Assembly: GCF_009466385.1 (NCBI RefSeq)
Contig: NZ_WIAQ01000002.1
Span: 124,001 to 188,000, forward strand
Reading direction: 5' to 3'
From: Peribacillus tepidiphilus
GTDB lineage: Bacteria; Bacillota; Bacilli; Bacillales; DSM-1321
DNA: 64,000 nt
Part shown: positions 20,708 to 32,737 of the stretch, piece by piece
How positions within the stretch are numbered: position 1 is the first letter of the stretch
Layout: every line of letters starts with the position of its first letter
Made by a program: the position numbers and the translations under genes
Notes under the pieces: model-generated
The model's input: only the letters and a program-made list of their open reading frames with translations
What the model was told of the DNA's origin: nothing
Database searches by the model: none

Positions 20708-22468
20708 TTAATTTTTACTAAAATATTCAGTTAGTCCTTTAAATATCGCTTCAGTTACTGTTTCTTGATAAGACTCGCTTACAATTGTCATTTCTTCATT
20801 CGGATTGCTCATATAGCCGAGCTCGAGCAAAACCGAAGGAGAGCGGTTTTCGCGGATTACACGATAATCACCTATACGAGTTCCTCGATCGTACAAACTA
20901 GTTTCTTCGATCAAGAATGAATGGATCGAAGAAGCAAGGGGCTTCTGATAATTGTGGTAATAATAAGTTGTTATACCATTCACATCGGGATCAATCGTCG
21001 AATCGTAATGGATACTGATAAAAGCATCGGCATTTCGTGCATTTGATAAGGCCACCCTTGTAAGCAGATTAACATAAGTATCACCGGTTCTTGTCATAAT
21101 TGTTTTTCCGCCTGCTGTTCTAATTTTATCATTTAGCAGCTTTGCGGTTCGTAATGTTAAAGTCTTTTCAAGCGAACCTTTAGTCCCCGTAGCTCCTTGG
21201 TCACGTCCACCGTGGCCAGGATCAATGACAATGGTTTTTCCGGAAAAATATTTTTCTATACCTCTATTTTCAATTTGAGGTACATCTCCATGTGTTCCAA
21301 CCAACCATCCTGCAACATAGGCTCGTTTTCCTTTGTCTATCTCTAGTTCATACCAATCTCCTTGAATGGCAGTAATCTTGTATTGATCCCCTTCATTGGT
21401 TCTCTTTACGATTGGTGAATAAGCATCTGGCTTGGCTCTAAGAACCGTTCCATCATAAAGAATGATCGAAGCAGCATTCGTTAATTTACTATGCGAATAT
21501 TTTTGTTTACTTTCTTCATTTTGACTGACATACCAAGAAGGAATCCATCCTTTTTGTTTGGATGTGTATGAAAACTGAACCCAGTTATTTTTTTCGTTCA
21601 GAATGATAAAAGAGTCTCCTTTTTTAACTTTGCCTATGATTTTTCCGCTAAAAGAAGGCTCATTTCTTACATTTAAGCTAGTGACTTGAAGTGTGACAGC
21701 ATTTCCTTTTTGGGATTCTTTATTTTCTAAGTCAGGGCTTATATGCTTTCTTTTATGTTCGGATTTAAGTAATTCTATAAAATTTCTATGTATAAAACCT
21801 TTCGTCCCTTTGTAATCGAACTGCAGCCAATCTCCATCTTCAGATACAATGGAAATGACTTCGTCTTTTTTTAGTTTTCCGATAATCTCTGCTTCTAAGG
21901 AAGGTTCGTTTCTCACGTTTAAGGATTCTACAATAACTCGTCCATCGTGCAATGTCTGTTCTGATTTAGAAATAGAGTTTGTTTCAGGTTTAGAAAGCGC
22001 TACAAACTCGGCTGATACCCATCCCTCAATCATACCAGAGGTAATATGTAACCAGTTTCCGTTTATTTCCAGTATTTTTACTTTCTCATCTTTAGCGAGT
22101 GAGTCAATCGTTTGGAAATGGATACCAGGTCCTGATCTCACCCGTAAAGATCTGACAGTCACCTTGCCATATGAAGACTCTTCCATTTTTGGATTGCTTT
22201 TTTCATCCACAAGCCATTCAGCGATCCAGCCTTCTTGACCATCTATTTTAATTTTTAGCCATTCACCTTCTTTACCTAAAACCTCATAGATCTCGCCCTG
22301 TTTGGCTTGTTTTAGAATCGAATAGCTAAGTCCGGGTCCTTGGCGTATGTTTACTACTTTTTTATGAATCATCACTTCGTAGGTTTTAGCCTGAGAGTGA
22401 ATGGAGACAAGAGAGGTGGGAGCAATTCCGAGAAGCAATACTAGAATGATCTTCCATACAAACTTCAA
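20708..22468 (-). CDS. N-acetylmuramoyl-L-alanine amidase with five SH3b repeats (YrvJ-like)
   Basis: This 586-residue secreted protein has a signal peptide of about 27 residues, then five bacterial SH3 repeats of about 60-70 residues each (approximately 30-395), seen from recurring R-G-P-G/RNEPS...GWI...V patterns. A C-terminal Amidase_3 zinc domain (about 405-586) carries VIDPGHGGRDQGA, a SIHYDS segment and LLELGYMSN with the catalytic Glu. It should cleave the stem peptide from glycan in peptidoglycan, with the SH3b repeats binding the wall. It matches B. subtilis yrvJ in position between dtd and hisS. Confidence 0.92.
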   Translation of the reverse strand: MKFVWKIILVLLLGIAPTSLVSIHSQAKTYEVMIHKKVVNIRQGPGLSYSILKQAKQGEIYEVLGKEGEWLKIKIDGQEGWIAEWLVDEKSNPKMEESSYGKVTVRSLRVRSGPGIHFQTIDSLAKDEKVKILEINGNWLHITSGMIEGWVSAEFVALSKPETNSISKSEQTLHDGRVIVESLNVRNEPSLEAEIIGKLKKDEVISIVSEDGDWLQFDYKGTKGFIHRNFIELLKSEHKRKHISPDLENKESQKGNAVTLQVTSLNVRNEPSFSGKIIGKVKKGDSFIILNEKNNWVQFSYTSKQKGWIPSWYVSQNEESKQKYSHSKLTNAASIILYDGTVLRAKPDAYSPIVKRTNEGDQYKITAIQGDWYELEIDKGKRAYVAGWLVGTHGDVPQIENRGIEKYFSGKTIVIDPGHGGRDQGATGTKGSLEKTLTLRTAKLLNDKIRTAGGKTIMTRTGDTYVNLLTRVALSNARNADAFISIHYDSTIDPDVNGITTYYYHNYQKPLASSIHSFLIEETSLYDRGTRIGDYRVIRENRSPSVLLELGYMSNPNEEMTIVSESYQETVTEAIFKGLTEYFSKN

Positions 22469-22617
22469 AACAACTACCTGCCTTTCTTAGGAGGGTGTAA
22501 GCGTGAGTTTTATATAAATTCTCTCTATAAAAAAAATTCCCTGTCCGTTTTACGAAATTATTTTATAAAAAAAGGAAACCCTATTAAAAGAGCAAAAAAT
22601 ACTAGGGGGCAATTGAG

Positions 22618-22801
22618 ATGAGATTCAGCGATAAGGGAAATTTGAGTCATAACGGCGAAAATCAGCTTTTTTTTTTTTGGAGTGGATTTTCATGATTTTA
22701 TTCAAAAGGAACAAAGTTCAAATATGATCGAGTTAGCTTCAGAATTTGGCCTAAACCTGCGTGATGTTAAAAAATTAAAAAAGAAATTAGAAAGAGCTTG
22801 A
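22618..22801 (+). pseudogene. small gene interrupted by a frame change at a 12-T tract
   Basis: An ATG after AGGGGG opens 16 codons (MRFSDKGNLSHNGENQ), then meets a run of 12 T at 22667-22678 and stops shortly after. The next frame over continues past the run with a coherent basic, helical sequence (GVDFHDFIQKEQ...LKKKLERA) to a stop at 22801. Loss of one T would give a single 61-residue protein, with the tail resembling a helix-turn-helix-like segment. I do not recognise the family with certainty. It may be a pseudogene, a slippage-controlled gene or a sequencing error. Confidence 0.55.
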
Positions 22802-22817
22802 GTTTTTTGTGAGTGCC

Positions 22818-22846
22818 TTGACAATACACTTTCAGCCCATTATTAT
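22818..22846 (+). promoter_or_regulatory. sigma-A promoter for hisS-aspS
   Basis: TTGACA and TATTAT are separated by 17 bases. The predicted start near 22853 is just before the T-box leader. Confidence 0.8.
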
Positions 22847-22861
22847 TAATAAAATGAAAAT

Positions 22862-23146
22862 ACATAAACGTATAAACCGATGAGGGAGATAAGTAGTTAA
22901 GAAACACAAGGAAAAGAGAGGGAAAGCCCCGGGCTGAAAGCTTTCCTGCTTGATGACTTAACGAACGAACACTCCGTAGGCTTCTCTCTGAAAAAAGGAT
23001 GTCTTTTAGTAGGAGATGAACGTATACAGGCGTTAACTGTTAAAAGTGGAAGTACAGACGATTGTGCTTCAATTAGGGTGGCACCACGGGAAAAACATAC
23101 TCTCGTCCCTTGTAATGTTGATTACAAGAGATGGGAGTTTTTTATT
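22862..23146 (+). promoter_or_regulatory. T-box riboswitch (histidine) controlling hisS-aspS
   Basis: The leader contains the AGTA stem-I motif (about 22891), a GAGAGGGAAAG/CTTTCC distal stem, and the near-invariant T-box segment AGGGTGGCACCACGGG (about 23075-23091). A terminator helix (CTCGTCCCTTGTAAT paired with ATTACAAG..GGGAG, then T residues) ends near 23144. The likely specifier codon is CAC at 22970-22972, which reads histidine. Uncharged tRNA-His would stabilise the antiterminator and allow hisS-aspS transcription. I saw no convincing GAC codon for aspartate in the specifier loop. Confidence 0.9.
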
Positions 23147-23178
23147 TTTGATAAAGAAGTACGAAGGAGGACTTTAGC

Positions 23179-24447
23179 ATGGTTATTCAAATTCCAAGAG
23201 GAACGCAGGATATTCTTCCTGGACAGTCTGAGCTTTGGCAATATATCGAAATGCAAGCTCGCGAATTGTGCAAAAGATATCAATATAAAGAAATTCGGAC
23301 ACCGATTTTTGAGCATACCGAATTGTTTTTAAGAGGTGTCGGCGACACAACGGACATTGTTCAAAAGGAAATGTACTCCTTTACCGATCGTGGTGGAAGA
23401 GACATTACCCTACGTCCTGAAGGGACAGCTGCTGTTGTAAGATCGTATGTCGAAAATAAAATGTTTGGATGGGCTAACCAGCCTGTCAAGCTCTTCTATT
23501 TTGGACCAATGTTTCGATACGAGCGTCCTCAAGCAGGCCGTTTCCGTCAGTTTGTCCAGTTTGGCGTTGAGGCTTTAGGAAGCGCAGATCCAGCCATTGA
23601 TGCAGAAGTATTAGCGCTTGCAATGGATTTTTATAAGGGTATGGGGTTAAAAAGCTTAAAGCTTGTCATCAATAGCTTAGGTGATAAAGAGAGCCGTACG
23701 AATCACCGTGAAGCTCTTGTTAACCACTTCAAGCCACGGATCGGGGAATTTTGCGAAGACTGTCAAAGCCGGTTGGAAAAAAATCCATTACGCATTCTTG
23801 ACTGTAAGAAAGACCGTGATCACGAGCTAATGAAAACAGCACCATCCATTATTGACTATTTAAATGATGATTCTCGTAAATATTTTGAAATGGTTCAAAA
23901 GTACTTAAAGGCATTGGATATTGAATTTACGGTTGATCCAACGTTAGTCCGCGGATTGGACTATTATAATCATACCGCATTTGAAATCATGAGCAGTGCA
24001 GAAGGATTTGGCGCTATAACAACTTTATGTGGCGGAGGGCGCTACAATGGCCTTGTCGAAGAGATCGGCGGACCGGAAACTCCAGGTATCGGGTTTGCCC
24101 TAAGTGTTGAACGTTTGATCGCAGCATTAGCAGCTGAAAAAGTAGACTTAGGATTTGATGAAGGTATTGACTGCTATGTTGTCAGCTTAGGAGATGCGGC
24201 AAAAGATTACTCAGTGAAGCTATTGCATGATTTACGAAAAGCAGGTTTCTCTGCAGAAAAGGATTATAACGACAGAAAAGCAAAGGCACAATTTAAAGCA
24301 GCTGATCGTTTACAAGCTCGGTTTGTAGCGATATTAGGCGATGATGAATTAAGTAAAAATAAAATTAATGTGAAAAACATGAAAACTGGTGATCAAGTAG
24401 AAGTCGACCTTCAAAACTTCATCGAACACTTTAGAAAAATGCAGTGA
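23179..24447 (+). CDS. hisS: histidyl-tRNA synthetase
   Basis: This 422-residue class II synthetase has motif 2 [14 protein letters not shown] near residue 112, the histidine-binding [12 protein letters not shown] segment near 258, motif 3 GFALSVERL, and a C-terminal anticodon-binding domain (about 325-420). The ATG has a GAAGGAGGA site. It lies directly under a histidine T-box and is followed 17 bases later by aspS. Confidence 0.97.
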   Translation: MVIQIPRGTQDILPGQSELWQYIEMQARELCKRYQYKEIRTPIFEHTELFLRGVGDTTDIVQKEMYSFTDRGGRDITLRPEGTAAVVRSYVENKMFGWANQPVKLFYFGPMFRYERPQAGRFRQFVQFGVEALGSADPAIDAEVLALAMDFYKGMGLKSLKLVINSLGDKESRTNHREALVNHFKPRIGEFCEDCQSRLEKNPLRILDCKKDRDHELMKTAPSIIDYLNDDSRKYFEMVQKYLKALDIEFTVDPTLVRGLDYYNHTAFEIMSSAEGFGAITTLCGGGRYNGLVEEIGGPETPGIGFALSVERLIAALAAEKVDLGFDEGIDCYVVSLGDAAKDYSVKLLHDLRKAGFSAEKDYNDRKAKAQFKAADRLQARFVAILGDDELSKNKINVKNMKTGDQVEVDLQNFIEHFRKMQ

Positions 24448-24463
24448 TAGGGAGGAAAAAGGG

Positions 24464-26239
24464 ATGTATGGCAGAACGTATTTTTGTGGAGAAGTAACAG
24501 AGCAGGCAATAGGAGAAAGTGTCACTCTTAAAGGATGGGTTCAAAAGCGAAGAGATTTAGGCGGTTTAATTTTTATTGACCTTCGCGATAGAACAGGTAT
24601 TGTCCAGGTCGTATTTAATCCTGACGTTTCAAAAGAGGCACTGGAGCTTGCAGAGAAAATTCGCAGTGAATATGTGCTTGATGTGAAAGGGATCGTAGTA
24701 GCCCGTGAAGAGGGTACAGTAAATAACAACCTGAAAACAGGTAAAATTGAAATTCAAGCTCATGAAGTCAACATCATCAATGAAGCGAAGACACCTCCGT
24801 TTACAATTGATAACAAAACAGAAGTATCTGAAGATGTACGTTTGAAGTATCGTTATTTAGATTTGCGACGCCCGGTAATGTTTGAAACGTTTAAAATGCG
24901 TCATCAAATTACAAAAGCGATTCGCGATTATTTAGACAGTGAAGGCTTTTTGGACATTGAAACCCCAATCTTAACGAAAAGTACGCCAGAAGGAGCTAGA
25001 GATTATCTAGTACCTAGCCGTGTACATGAAGGTGAATTTTTCGCACTGCCGCAATCTCCGCAAATTTTTAAGCAGCTGTTAATGGTATCAGGATTTGAGC
25101 GTTATTATCAAATTGCTCGTTGCTTCCGAGATGAAGACTTGCGAGCTGACAGACAGCCTGAATTTACGCAAATCGATATTGAGACAAGCTTCATGGACCA
25201 AGAAGAGATTATGTCCATGACAGAAAAAATGATGGCGAAGGTCATGAAGGAAGTGAAGAATATCGAGGTTACTTTGCCGTTTCCGCGAATGACTTACGAT
25301 GAGGCCATGAGCCGTTTTGGTTCTGATAAGCCTGATACACGCTTTGGTTTAGAGCTTGTGAACGTTTCTGAAATTGTGAAGGATTCAAGCTTTAAAGTAT
25401 TCTCTGGTGCAGTTGCCGATGGGGGAGAAGTCAAGGCGATTAATGTTAAGGGTGCAGCCAATAAATATTCCCGAAAAGATATTGACGCATTAGGAGAATT
25501 TGCTGCTGTGTATGGAGCAAAAGGACTTGCCTGGCTGAAAGTGGAAGCAGATGGTTTGAAGGGTCCAATTGCTAAATTCTTTGAAGGCAGCATAGCTGAA
25601 CAACTTATCTCAACCTTGGAAGCTACAGAAGGAGATTTATTACTGTTTGTAGCAGATAAGAAGAAGATTGTAGCCGATGCATTAGGTGCACTTCGCTTAA
25701 AACTTGGTAAAGAGCTAGATTTAATCGACTACAGTAAATTTAATTATCTATGGATTACAGACTGGCCGTTGTTAGAGTATGATGAGGAAGCGGGCCGATA
25801 TTTTGCCGCGCACCATCCATTCACAATGCCTGTTCGTGAAGATTTAGAAAAACTTGACACTGATCCAGGCAGCGTGCGTGCATACGCATACGACTTAGTT
25901 TTGAATGGCTATGAGCTAGGTGGAGGTTCTCTTCGTATTTTTGAAAGAAACGTTCAAGAGAAGATGTTTGAAGTGCTGGGCTTCACGCCGGAAGAAGCAA
26001 AAGCTCAGTTCGGTTTCCTTTTGGAAGCATTTGAATATGGAACACCTCCTCATGGTGGAATCGCTCTAGGGTTGGACCGTCTGGTTATGTTATTGGCAGG
26101 TCGGACAAATCTCCGTGATACCATTGCGTTCCCGAAGACTGCAAGTGCAAGCTGTTTGTTGACGGGTGCTCCTGGAGAAGTAAGTAAGTCCCAGTTAGAT
26201 GAGCTTCATCTCGCATTAGTCCTAGAAAAAAGTGAGTAA
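24464..26239 (+). CDS. aspS: aspartyl-tRNA synthetase
   Basis: This 591-residue bacterial-type enzyme has an N-terminal OB-fold anticodon domain (about 1-105), class II catalytic core with motif 2 [16 protein letters not shown], the bacterial GAD insertion (about 280-420), and motif 3 [12 protein letters not shown]. The size is typical of the bacterial form. It has no leader of its own and should be expressed from the hisS T-box promoter. Confidence 0.97.
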   Translation: MYGRTYFCGEVTEQAIGESVTLKGWVQKRRDLGGLIFIDLRDRTGIVQVVFNPDVSKEALELAEKIRSEYVLDVKGIVVAREEGTVNNNLKTGKIEIQAHEVNIINEAKTPPFTIDNKTEVSEDVRLKYRYLDLRRPVMFETFKMRHQITKAIRDYLDSEGFLDIETPILTKSTPEGARDYLVPSRVHEGEFFALPQSPQIFKQLLMVSGFERYYQIARCFRDEDLRADRQPEFTQIDIETSFMDQEEIMSMTEKMMAKVMKEVKNIEVTLPFPRMTYDEAMSRFGSDKPDTRFGLELVNVSEIVKDSSFKVFSGAVADGGEVKAINVKGAANKYSRKDIDALGEFAAVYGAKGLAWLKVEADGLKGPIAKFFEGSIAEQLISTLEATEGDLLLFVADKKKIVADALGALRLKLGKELDLIDYSKFNYLWITDWPLLEYDEEAGRYFAAHHPFTMPVREDLEKLDTDPGSVRAYAYDLVLNGYELGGGSLRIFERNVQEKMFEVLGFTPEEAKAQFGFLLEAFEYGTPPHGGIALGLDRLVMLLAGRTNLRDTIAFPKTASASCLLTGAPGEVSKSQLDELHLALVLEKSE

Positions 26240-26258
26240 TTTACCAGCTTGTATTTCT

Positions 26259-26287
26259 TGAAAATCAAGCTTTACATGTGATATTAT
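26259..26287 (+). promoter_or_regulatory. promoter of 6S RNA
   Basis: A TTGAAA-like -35 and a TATTAT -10 (26282-26287) lie at near-17 spacing about 10 bases before the expected 5' end of the RNA. Confidence 0.6.
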
Positions 26288-26294
26288 ACAAACA

Positions 26295-26540
26295 ACAAGT
26301 AAGAGTCCTGATGTGTACGACAACCTTACCTATAAGTTTTGACCGAACACTTATAGTTACGGGAGCCTCGCGTTTCGGTGCTGCGTACATGCCTCTCTAT
26401 AATAGAGGACTTACAAAATGTACTGAACAAGGCACCCACCTGCGGAGAGCGGGTTCAAAACGAAGGAAGAACGGCACGATTGGGACTCTTCTCGCCTAAT
26501 ATGAGTAAATGATCCTGTGCAGATAGCTGCGCAGGTTTTT
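26295..26540 (+). ncRNA. ssrS: 6S RNA (bsrA-type)
   Basis: Between aspS and tcdA, where B. subtilis encodes 6S-1 RNA, the sequence shows its recognisable pieces: AGTCCTGATGTG near the 5' end, AAGTTTTGACCGAACAC, a CATGCCTC...GAGGACTTAC central region and GGCACCCACCT. A CCTGTGCAG/CTGCGCAGG terminator with T residues ends the unit near 26540. 6S RNA mimics an open promoter and sequesters sigma-A RNA polymerase in stationary phase. The exact ends are approximate and rest on memory of the family rather than an alignment. Confidence 0.85.
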
Positions 26541-26679
26541 TTATTTTTGTAAAGAGTCGATTCAATTAGGGTAAAATAAAAAGAGGCTATTTAATTTACT
26601 TAATTCTTATAGATATACTTGTATTAATAAGTAGATGTGATATATTACGTATTGGAAAAAATAAATGGAGTTGAATACC

Positions 26680-27450
26680 ATGTTGCATCAATTTTCTCGT
26701 AATGAATTGGCCATAGGGAAAGAAGGTCTTGAAAAGTTAAAGAATACAAGTGTTGCCATTTTAGGAATCGGTGGAGTGGGATCATTTGCTGTAGAAGCCC
26801 TTGCTCGTTCAGGTATAGGGCGTTTAATCCTTGTGGACAAAGATGACGTTGATATCACAAACATTAACCGCCAGCTTCATGCTTTATTATCAACAGTTGG
26901 AAAATTTAAAGCCGACTTAATGAAGGAAAGAATTGCAGATATTAACCCAGAATGTGAAGTTATTTCACTAAAAATGTTTTATACAGAGGAAACATACGAG
27001 GAATTTTTTAGCTATAAACCTGATTATGTCATTGACGCATCTGACACCATTTCGTATAAAATCCATTTAATGAAAGAGTGTCTAAAGCGTAACATCCCGA
27101 TTATTTCAAGCATGGGTGCTGCTAATAAAATGGATCCGACACGGTTTCAAATTGCTGATATTTCAAAAACACACACAGATCCTATTGCTAAGGTCATTCG
27201 CACAAAGCTCCGTAAAGAAGGCATTAAAAAAGGCATCCCTGTTATTTTCTCTGACGAAAGCCCAATTGTCATTCGTGAAGATGTGAGAAAAGAAGTTGGA
27301 AAAGACAATGCAGTCATTCGTAAAGCGAAAATGCCTCCATCATCCAACGCTTTTGTACCATCAGTAGTTGGCTTAATTGCAGCAAGCTGGGTTGTACGGG
27401 AAATCTTAAAAGACGTGAAAATCATGCGTGTAAGCGATGAAAATAAATAA
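26680..27450 (+). CDS. tcdA: tRNA threonylcarbamoyladenosine dehydratase TcdA (YrvM)
   Basis: This 256-residue E1-like protein has the nucleotide-binding GIGGVGSFAVEALARSGIG near residue 30, the ThiF-family DVDITNINRQ segment and YVIDASDTISYK. It activates the t6A side chain at position 37 of ANN-decoding tRNAs to form cyclic t6A. The ATG at 26680 is chosen because GGAGTTG lies at the right distance; an upstream ATG at 26665 lacks a site. It is a single-gene unit ended by a terminator. Confidence 0.92.
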   Translation: MLHQFSRNELAIGKEGLEKLKNTSVAILGIGGVGSFAVEALARSGIGRLILVDKDDVDITNINRQLHALLSTVGKFKADLMKERIADINPECEVISLKMFYTEETYEEFFSYKPDYVIDASDTISYKIHLMKECLKRNIPIISSMGAANKMDPTRFQIADISKTHTDPIAKVIRTKLRKEGIKKGIPVIFSDESPIVIREDVRKEVGKDNAVIRKAKMPPSSNAFVPSVVGLIAASWVVREILKDVKIMRVSDENK

Positions 27451-27457
27451 TTAAGCT

Positions 27458-27489
27458 AAAAAAACCGGATCCCTCTATCCGGTTTTTTT
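27458..27489. terminator. terminator after tcdA
   Basis: AAAAAACCGGAT/ATCCGGTTTTTT forms a strong symmetrical stem with a 6-base loop. Confidence 0.9.
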
Positions 27490-27506
27490 ATTTTTCTTAT
27501 TTCGAA

Positions 27507-27616
27507 TTCCACCCGTTCTGAAAAGAATTCAACCGATTTTCAAAATAATTCAACCCGATCTCAAAATGATTCAACCGAGGGATAAAAACTTCACCCATAT
27601 GGAGGAACGGGTGGAG
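27507..27616. repeat. 110-bp element of 21-bp tandem repeats with terminal inverted repeats
   Basis: The ends TTCCACCCGTTC and GAACGGGTGGAG match as an inverted repeat over 11 of 12 bases. Inside are about four imperfect 21-base units that each begin TTCaACCcG and end in an A-rich half. Units start near 27507, 27528, 27549 and 27570, with a partial unit at 27590. It lies between the tcdA terminator and the end of the convergent rarA gene. Confidence 0.7.
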
Positions 27617-27621
27617 TTGGT

Positions 27622-28911
27622 TTATTTTTTGCGAGCCTTTTCACTGGCGTTTTCAATTTTCTCGTAAACGCTTGCGAGTGCTTGTTCAAATTTGCCAGTT
27701 GTTTTTGGATGATAATACTTTTTGTTTTTTATTGAGTCGGGTAAATATTGCTGTGCGACCCATCCGTTTTCATAATCGTGAGGATACTTATAGTCAATGC
27801 CTCTACCAAGGTCTTGTGCACCTTGATAATGGGCATCCTTTAAATGATCAGGCACCTCTCCGCTTATTCCTTTTCGTATATCAGCCAGAGCTGCATCAAT
27901 GGCAAGATAGGCCGAATTAGATTTTGGAGATAAGCAAAGCTCTATAACTGCATTAGCTAGAGGAATACGTGCTTCCGGAAACCCGAGGCGCTCCGCTGCT
28001 TCAACAGCAGCTAAGGTTCTCGGCCCAGCTTGCGGATTGGCTAGCCCGATGTCCTCATAGGCGATAACGACTAATCTTCGAGCAATACTCACTAAATCGC
28101 CAGCTTCAATCAATCTTCCCATATAATGCAAAGCTGCATGGACATCACTGCCACGAATGGATTTTTGTAACGCAGATAATACATCATAGTGGGCATCTCC
28201 GTCCTTATCATGAGAAAAGCTTTTCTTTTGGATACATTCTTCGGCATCTTTTAAACCAACAACAATAACGCCTTCATTATTTGGTTCAGTAGATGAAACA
28301 GCCAGCTCTAACGCATTTAATGCACTTCTTACGTCACCGTTTGAAGCAGTGGCTAAATGGAGAAGTGCCTCATGGCTCACCTCTGTTTTTATGGTTCCAA
28401 GTCCACGCTCTTCATCATGCAGAGCTCTTTCCAAAGCGAAATAAATTTCGTCTATTGTAAGAGGCTTTAATTCGAAAATTTGACACCTGCTTCGAATAGC
28501 TGGATTAATTGCATGATATGGATTGCTTGTCGTAGCGCCAATCAGCGTAATACTTCCATTTTCCAGGTATGGTAAAAGAAAATCCTGCTTGCCTTTGTCA
28601 AGTCTGTGGACCTCATCTAGGAGAAGTATAACCTTACCTGACATTTTTGCTTCTGCTGCTACAATTTCCAAATCCTTTTTATGATTGGTAACTGCGTTCA
28701 AAGTACGGAAGGCATACTTTGTACTGCCGGCAATGGCGCTTGCGATGGAAGTTTTTCCAACTCCAGGCGGACCATATAAAATCATACTCGAGAGCTGTTT
28801 AGCTTTTACCATCCGCCGAATGATTTTTCCTTCACCAACTAAGTGCTGTTGTCCAATGATTTCATCTATAGAGGTTGGTCGCATTCTATATGCAAGTGGT
28901 TTAATGGTCAT
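27622..28911 (-). CDS. rarA: replication-associated recombination protein RarA/MgsA
   Basis: This 429-residue clamp-loader-like AAA+ ATPase has the N-terminal MRPTSIDEIIGQQHL, Walker A GPPGVGKTS (near 47-55), Walker B LLLDEVHR, sensor 1 GATTSNPY and the C-terminal MgsA/RarA domain with HYQGAQDLGRG near its end. It acts at stalled forks with SSB and RecA-type proteins. It is transcribed alone on the minus strand, divergent from cymR. Confidence 0.94.
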   Translation of the reverse strand: MTIKPLAYRMRPTSIDEIIGQQHLVGEGKIIRRMVKAKQLSSMILYGPPGVGKTSIASAIAGSTKYAFRTLNAVTNHKKDLEIVAAEAKMSGKVILLLDEVHRLDKGKQDFLLPYLENGSITLIGATTSNPYHAINPAIRSRCQIFELKPLTIDEIYFALERALHDEERGLGTIKTEVSHEALLHLATASNGDVRSALNALELAVSSTEPNNEGVIVVGLKDAEECIQKKSFSHDKDGDAHYDVLSALQKSIRGSDVHAALHYMGRLIEAGDLVSIARRLVVIAYEDIGLANPQAGPRTLAAVEAAERLGFPEARIPLANAVIELCLSPKSNSAYLAIDAALADIRKGISGEVPDHLKDAHYQGAQDLGRGIDYKYPHDYENGWVAQQYLPDSIKNKKYYHPKTTGKFEQALASVYEKIENASEKARKK

Positions 28912-29001
28912 CTTTCATCTCCACCAATATGATATAATGTAACAAATCTATCTATTACAATCGGTTTTCTATACTTTAACATATTGTATAATATAGAGAA
29001 A

Positions 29002-29030
29002 ATGCAATACACTTGGTTGTATGCTATAAT
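29002..29030 (+). promoter_or_regulatory. extended -10 promoter for the cymR operon
   Basis: TGcTATAAT (-10 at 29025-29030) gives an extended -10; the -35 (ATGCAA region) is weak. This is about 85 bases upstream of cymR. Confidence 0.5.
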
Positions 29031-29114
29031 CCAAAAGTCTGCAAGTCTTTTAACTTTTATCCATGAGGATTTTTATATATAATTGTAATTCATACGTATA
29101 GGGGTGCTTAATTC

Positions 29115-29534
29115 ATGAAAATATCGACAAAAGGACGTTATGGCTTGACGATTATGATTGAGCTAGCGAAAAAGCATGGTGAAGGCCCAACTTCGCTTAA
29201 AGTAATCGCCCAAACCCATGATTTGTCGGAGCATTATTTGGAGCAATTGATTGCTCCGCTAAGAAATGCAGGACTTGTAAAAAGTATAAGAGGTGCCTAT
29301 GGAGGGTATGTTTTAGCTAAAGAGCCAAATGCTATTACTGCAGGGGATATCATTCGGGTTTTAGAGGGCCCAATTAGTCCTGTGGAAGGAATTGAAGATG
29401 AGGAACCGGCAAAACGTGAGCTTTGGATTCGTATTCGTGACGCAGTAAAAGAAGTATTGGATAGTACAACTTTACAAGACTTAGCAAGCTATTCCGATGA
29501 CGGAAATAGCGATTCATATATGTTTTATATTTAA
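29115..29534 (+). CDS. cymR: Rrf2-family cysteine metabolism repressor CymR
   Basis: This 139-residue winged-helix protein begins MKISTKGRYGL with Rrf2 features HYLEQLIAPLRNAGLVKSIRGAYGGY. It lacks the CxxxC-type cluster ligands of IscR, as expected of CymR. In B. subtilis CymR with CysK represses sulfur-assimilation operons including yrrT-mtnN-mccAB-yrhC, which is present downstream in this window with a matching palindromic site. The cysteine desulfurase gene follows after 22 bases, so it is co-transcribed. Confidence 0.93.
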   Translation: MKISTKGRYGLTIMIELAKKHGEGPTSLKVIAQTHDLSEHYLEQLIAPLRNAGLVKSIRGAYGGYVLAKEPNAITAGDIIRVLEGPISPVEGIEDEEPAKRELWIRIRDAVKEVLDSTTLQDLASYSDDGNSDSYMFYI

Positions 29535-29556
29535 ATTCATTAAAGGAGGAGAGATA

Positions 29557-31837
<2,281 letters not shown>

Positions 31838-31845
31838 TGGTGGGA

Positions 31846-31888
31846 AAGAGTGACTTTATAGGGCAAAATGCCCCAGTCACTCTTTTTT
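31846..31888 (+). terminator. terminator after mnmA
   Basis: AAGAGTGACT pairs with AGTCACTCTT, with an inner GGGC/GCCC-type helix, followed by T residues. Confidence 0.85.
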
Positions 31889-32039
31889 CTGTTATACTGT
31901 TTCACGGAATAGCAGGTTAAGGGTTAAAATCTGGAATTAAACGAGCTTGAATGATCGAATGGTAGCCTCTTGCCCTCATGCAGATTTATCATTATTTGTG
32001 TTATACTTCTATGTAGAAATTTTGGAGTGTGAAGTGATT

Positions 32040-32702
32040 ATGGATAAAAACCAACAAGGTATTCAATATATGAAAGAAGGAAAATGGGAAGACGCTGTCA
32101 AAGTGTTTTCTGAAGCCATAGAGGAAAATCCGAATGATCCCGTTGCTTATATAAATTTTGGTAACGTTTTAACAGCTGTTGGAGAGAGAGAAAAGGCGAT
32201 CAATTTTTTCAATAAGGCTATTTCTCTTGATGAAAAAGCAGGTACAGCATATTACTCACTTGGTAATCTCTTATATGAATCGGAAAAATATATCGAAGCA
32301 AAGGATATGTTTGAAAAAGCATTGCGGGCTGGACTTGAAAACAGCGATACGTTTTTCATGCTTGGTATGACGCTGCAAACGTTAGATCAGCCAAAGCTAG
32401 CCATGCCCTATCTACAAAGAAGCGTTGAGCTCAATCCTAATGATGTGGACGCAAGATTTCAGTATGCAATGAGTCTAGCCTATGCTGAGCTTTATGAAGA
32501 ATTGATACAAGAATTAAACGAAGTAATCAAATTAGATCCTAATCATTCAGACGCTTATTATAATCTAGGCGTGGCGTACGCAGGATATAAAGAAGACCTG
32601 CAGACAGCTTTAGAATATTTTAATAAGGCCCTAGAAATACAGCCTGACCATATCTTAGCTGCTAACGGCAAGAAAACGGTTGAAGCAGCACTTCAAGAGT
32701 AA
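32040..32702 (+). CDS. TPR-repeat protein (YrrB-like)
   Basis: This 220-residue protein is made almost entirely of about six 34-residue tetratricopeptide repeats, each showing the A..Y.NFG/YYSLG...A...F.KAL pattern. ATG 32040 follows GGAGTG. No signal or membrane segment is present, so it should be a cytosolic scaffold. B. subtilis YrrB lies at the same position before recD2, and a role in assembling partner proteins is inferred from the fold only. recD2 begins 35 bases downstream. Confidence 0.88.
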   Translation: MDKNQQGIQYMKEGKWEDAVKVFSEAIEENPNDPVAYINFGNVLTAVGEREKAINFFNKAISLDEKAGTAYYSLGNLLYESEKYIEAKDMFEKALRAGLENSDTFFMLGMTLQTLDQPKLAMPYLQRSVELNPNDVDARFQYAMSLAYAELYEELIQELNEVIKLDPNHSDAYYNLGVAYAGYKEDLQTALEYFNKALEIQPDHILAANGKKTVEAALQE

Positions 32703-32737
32703 ACCAATTCAGGTCATGTCAGAGAGGAGGGAGTACC

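Noticed and set aside
23078-23332. 84-codon frame over the hisS leader and start
   Set aside because: It overlaps the T-box terminator and the beginning of hisS in another frame.
26278-26499. 73-codon frame after aspS
   Set aside because: It lies wholly within the 6S RNA gene and has no ribosome site.
27507-27616. Possible CRISPR array
   Set aside because: Units are adjacent 21-base imperfect repeats without unique spacers of constant length, and no cas genes are nearby.
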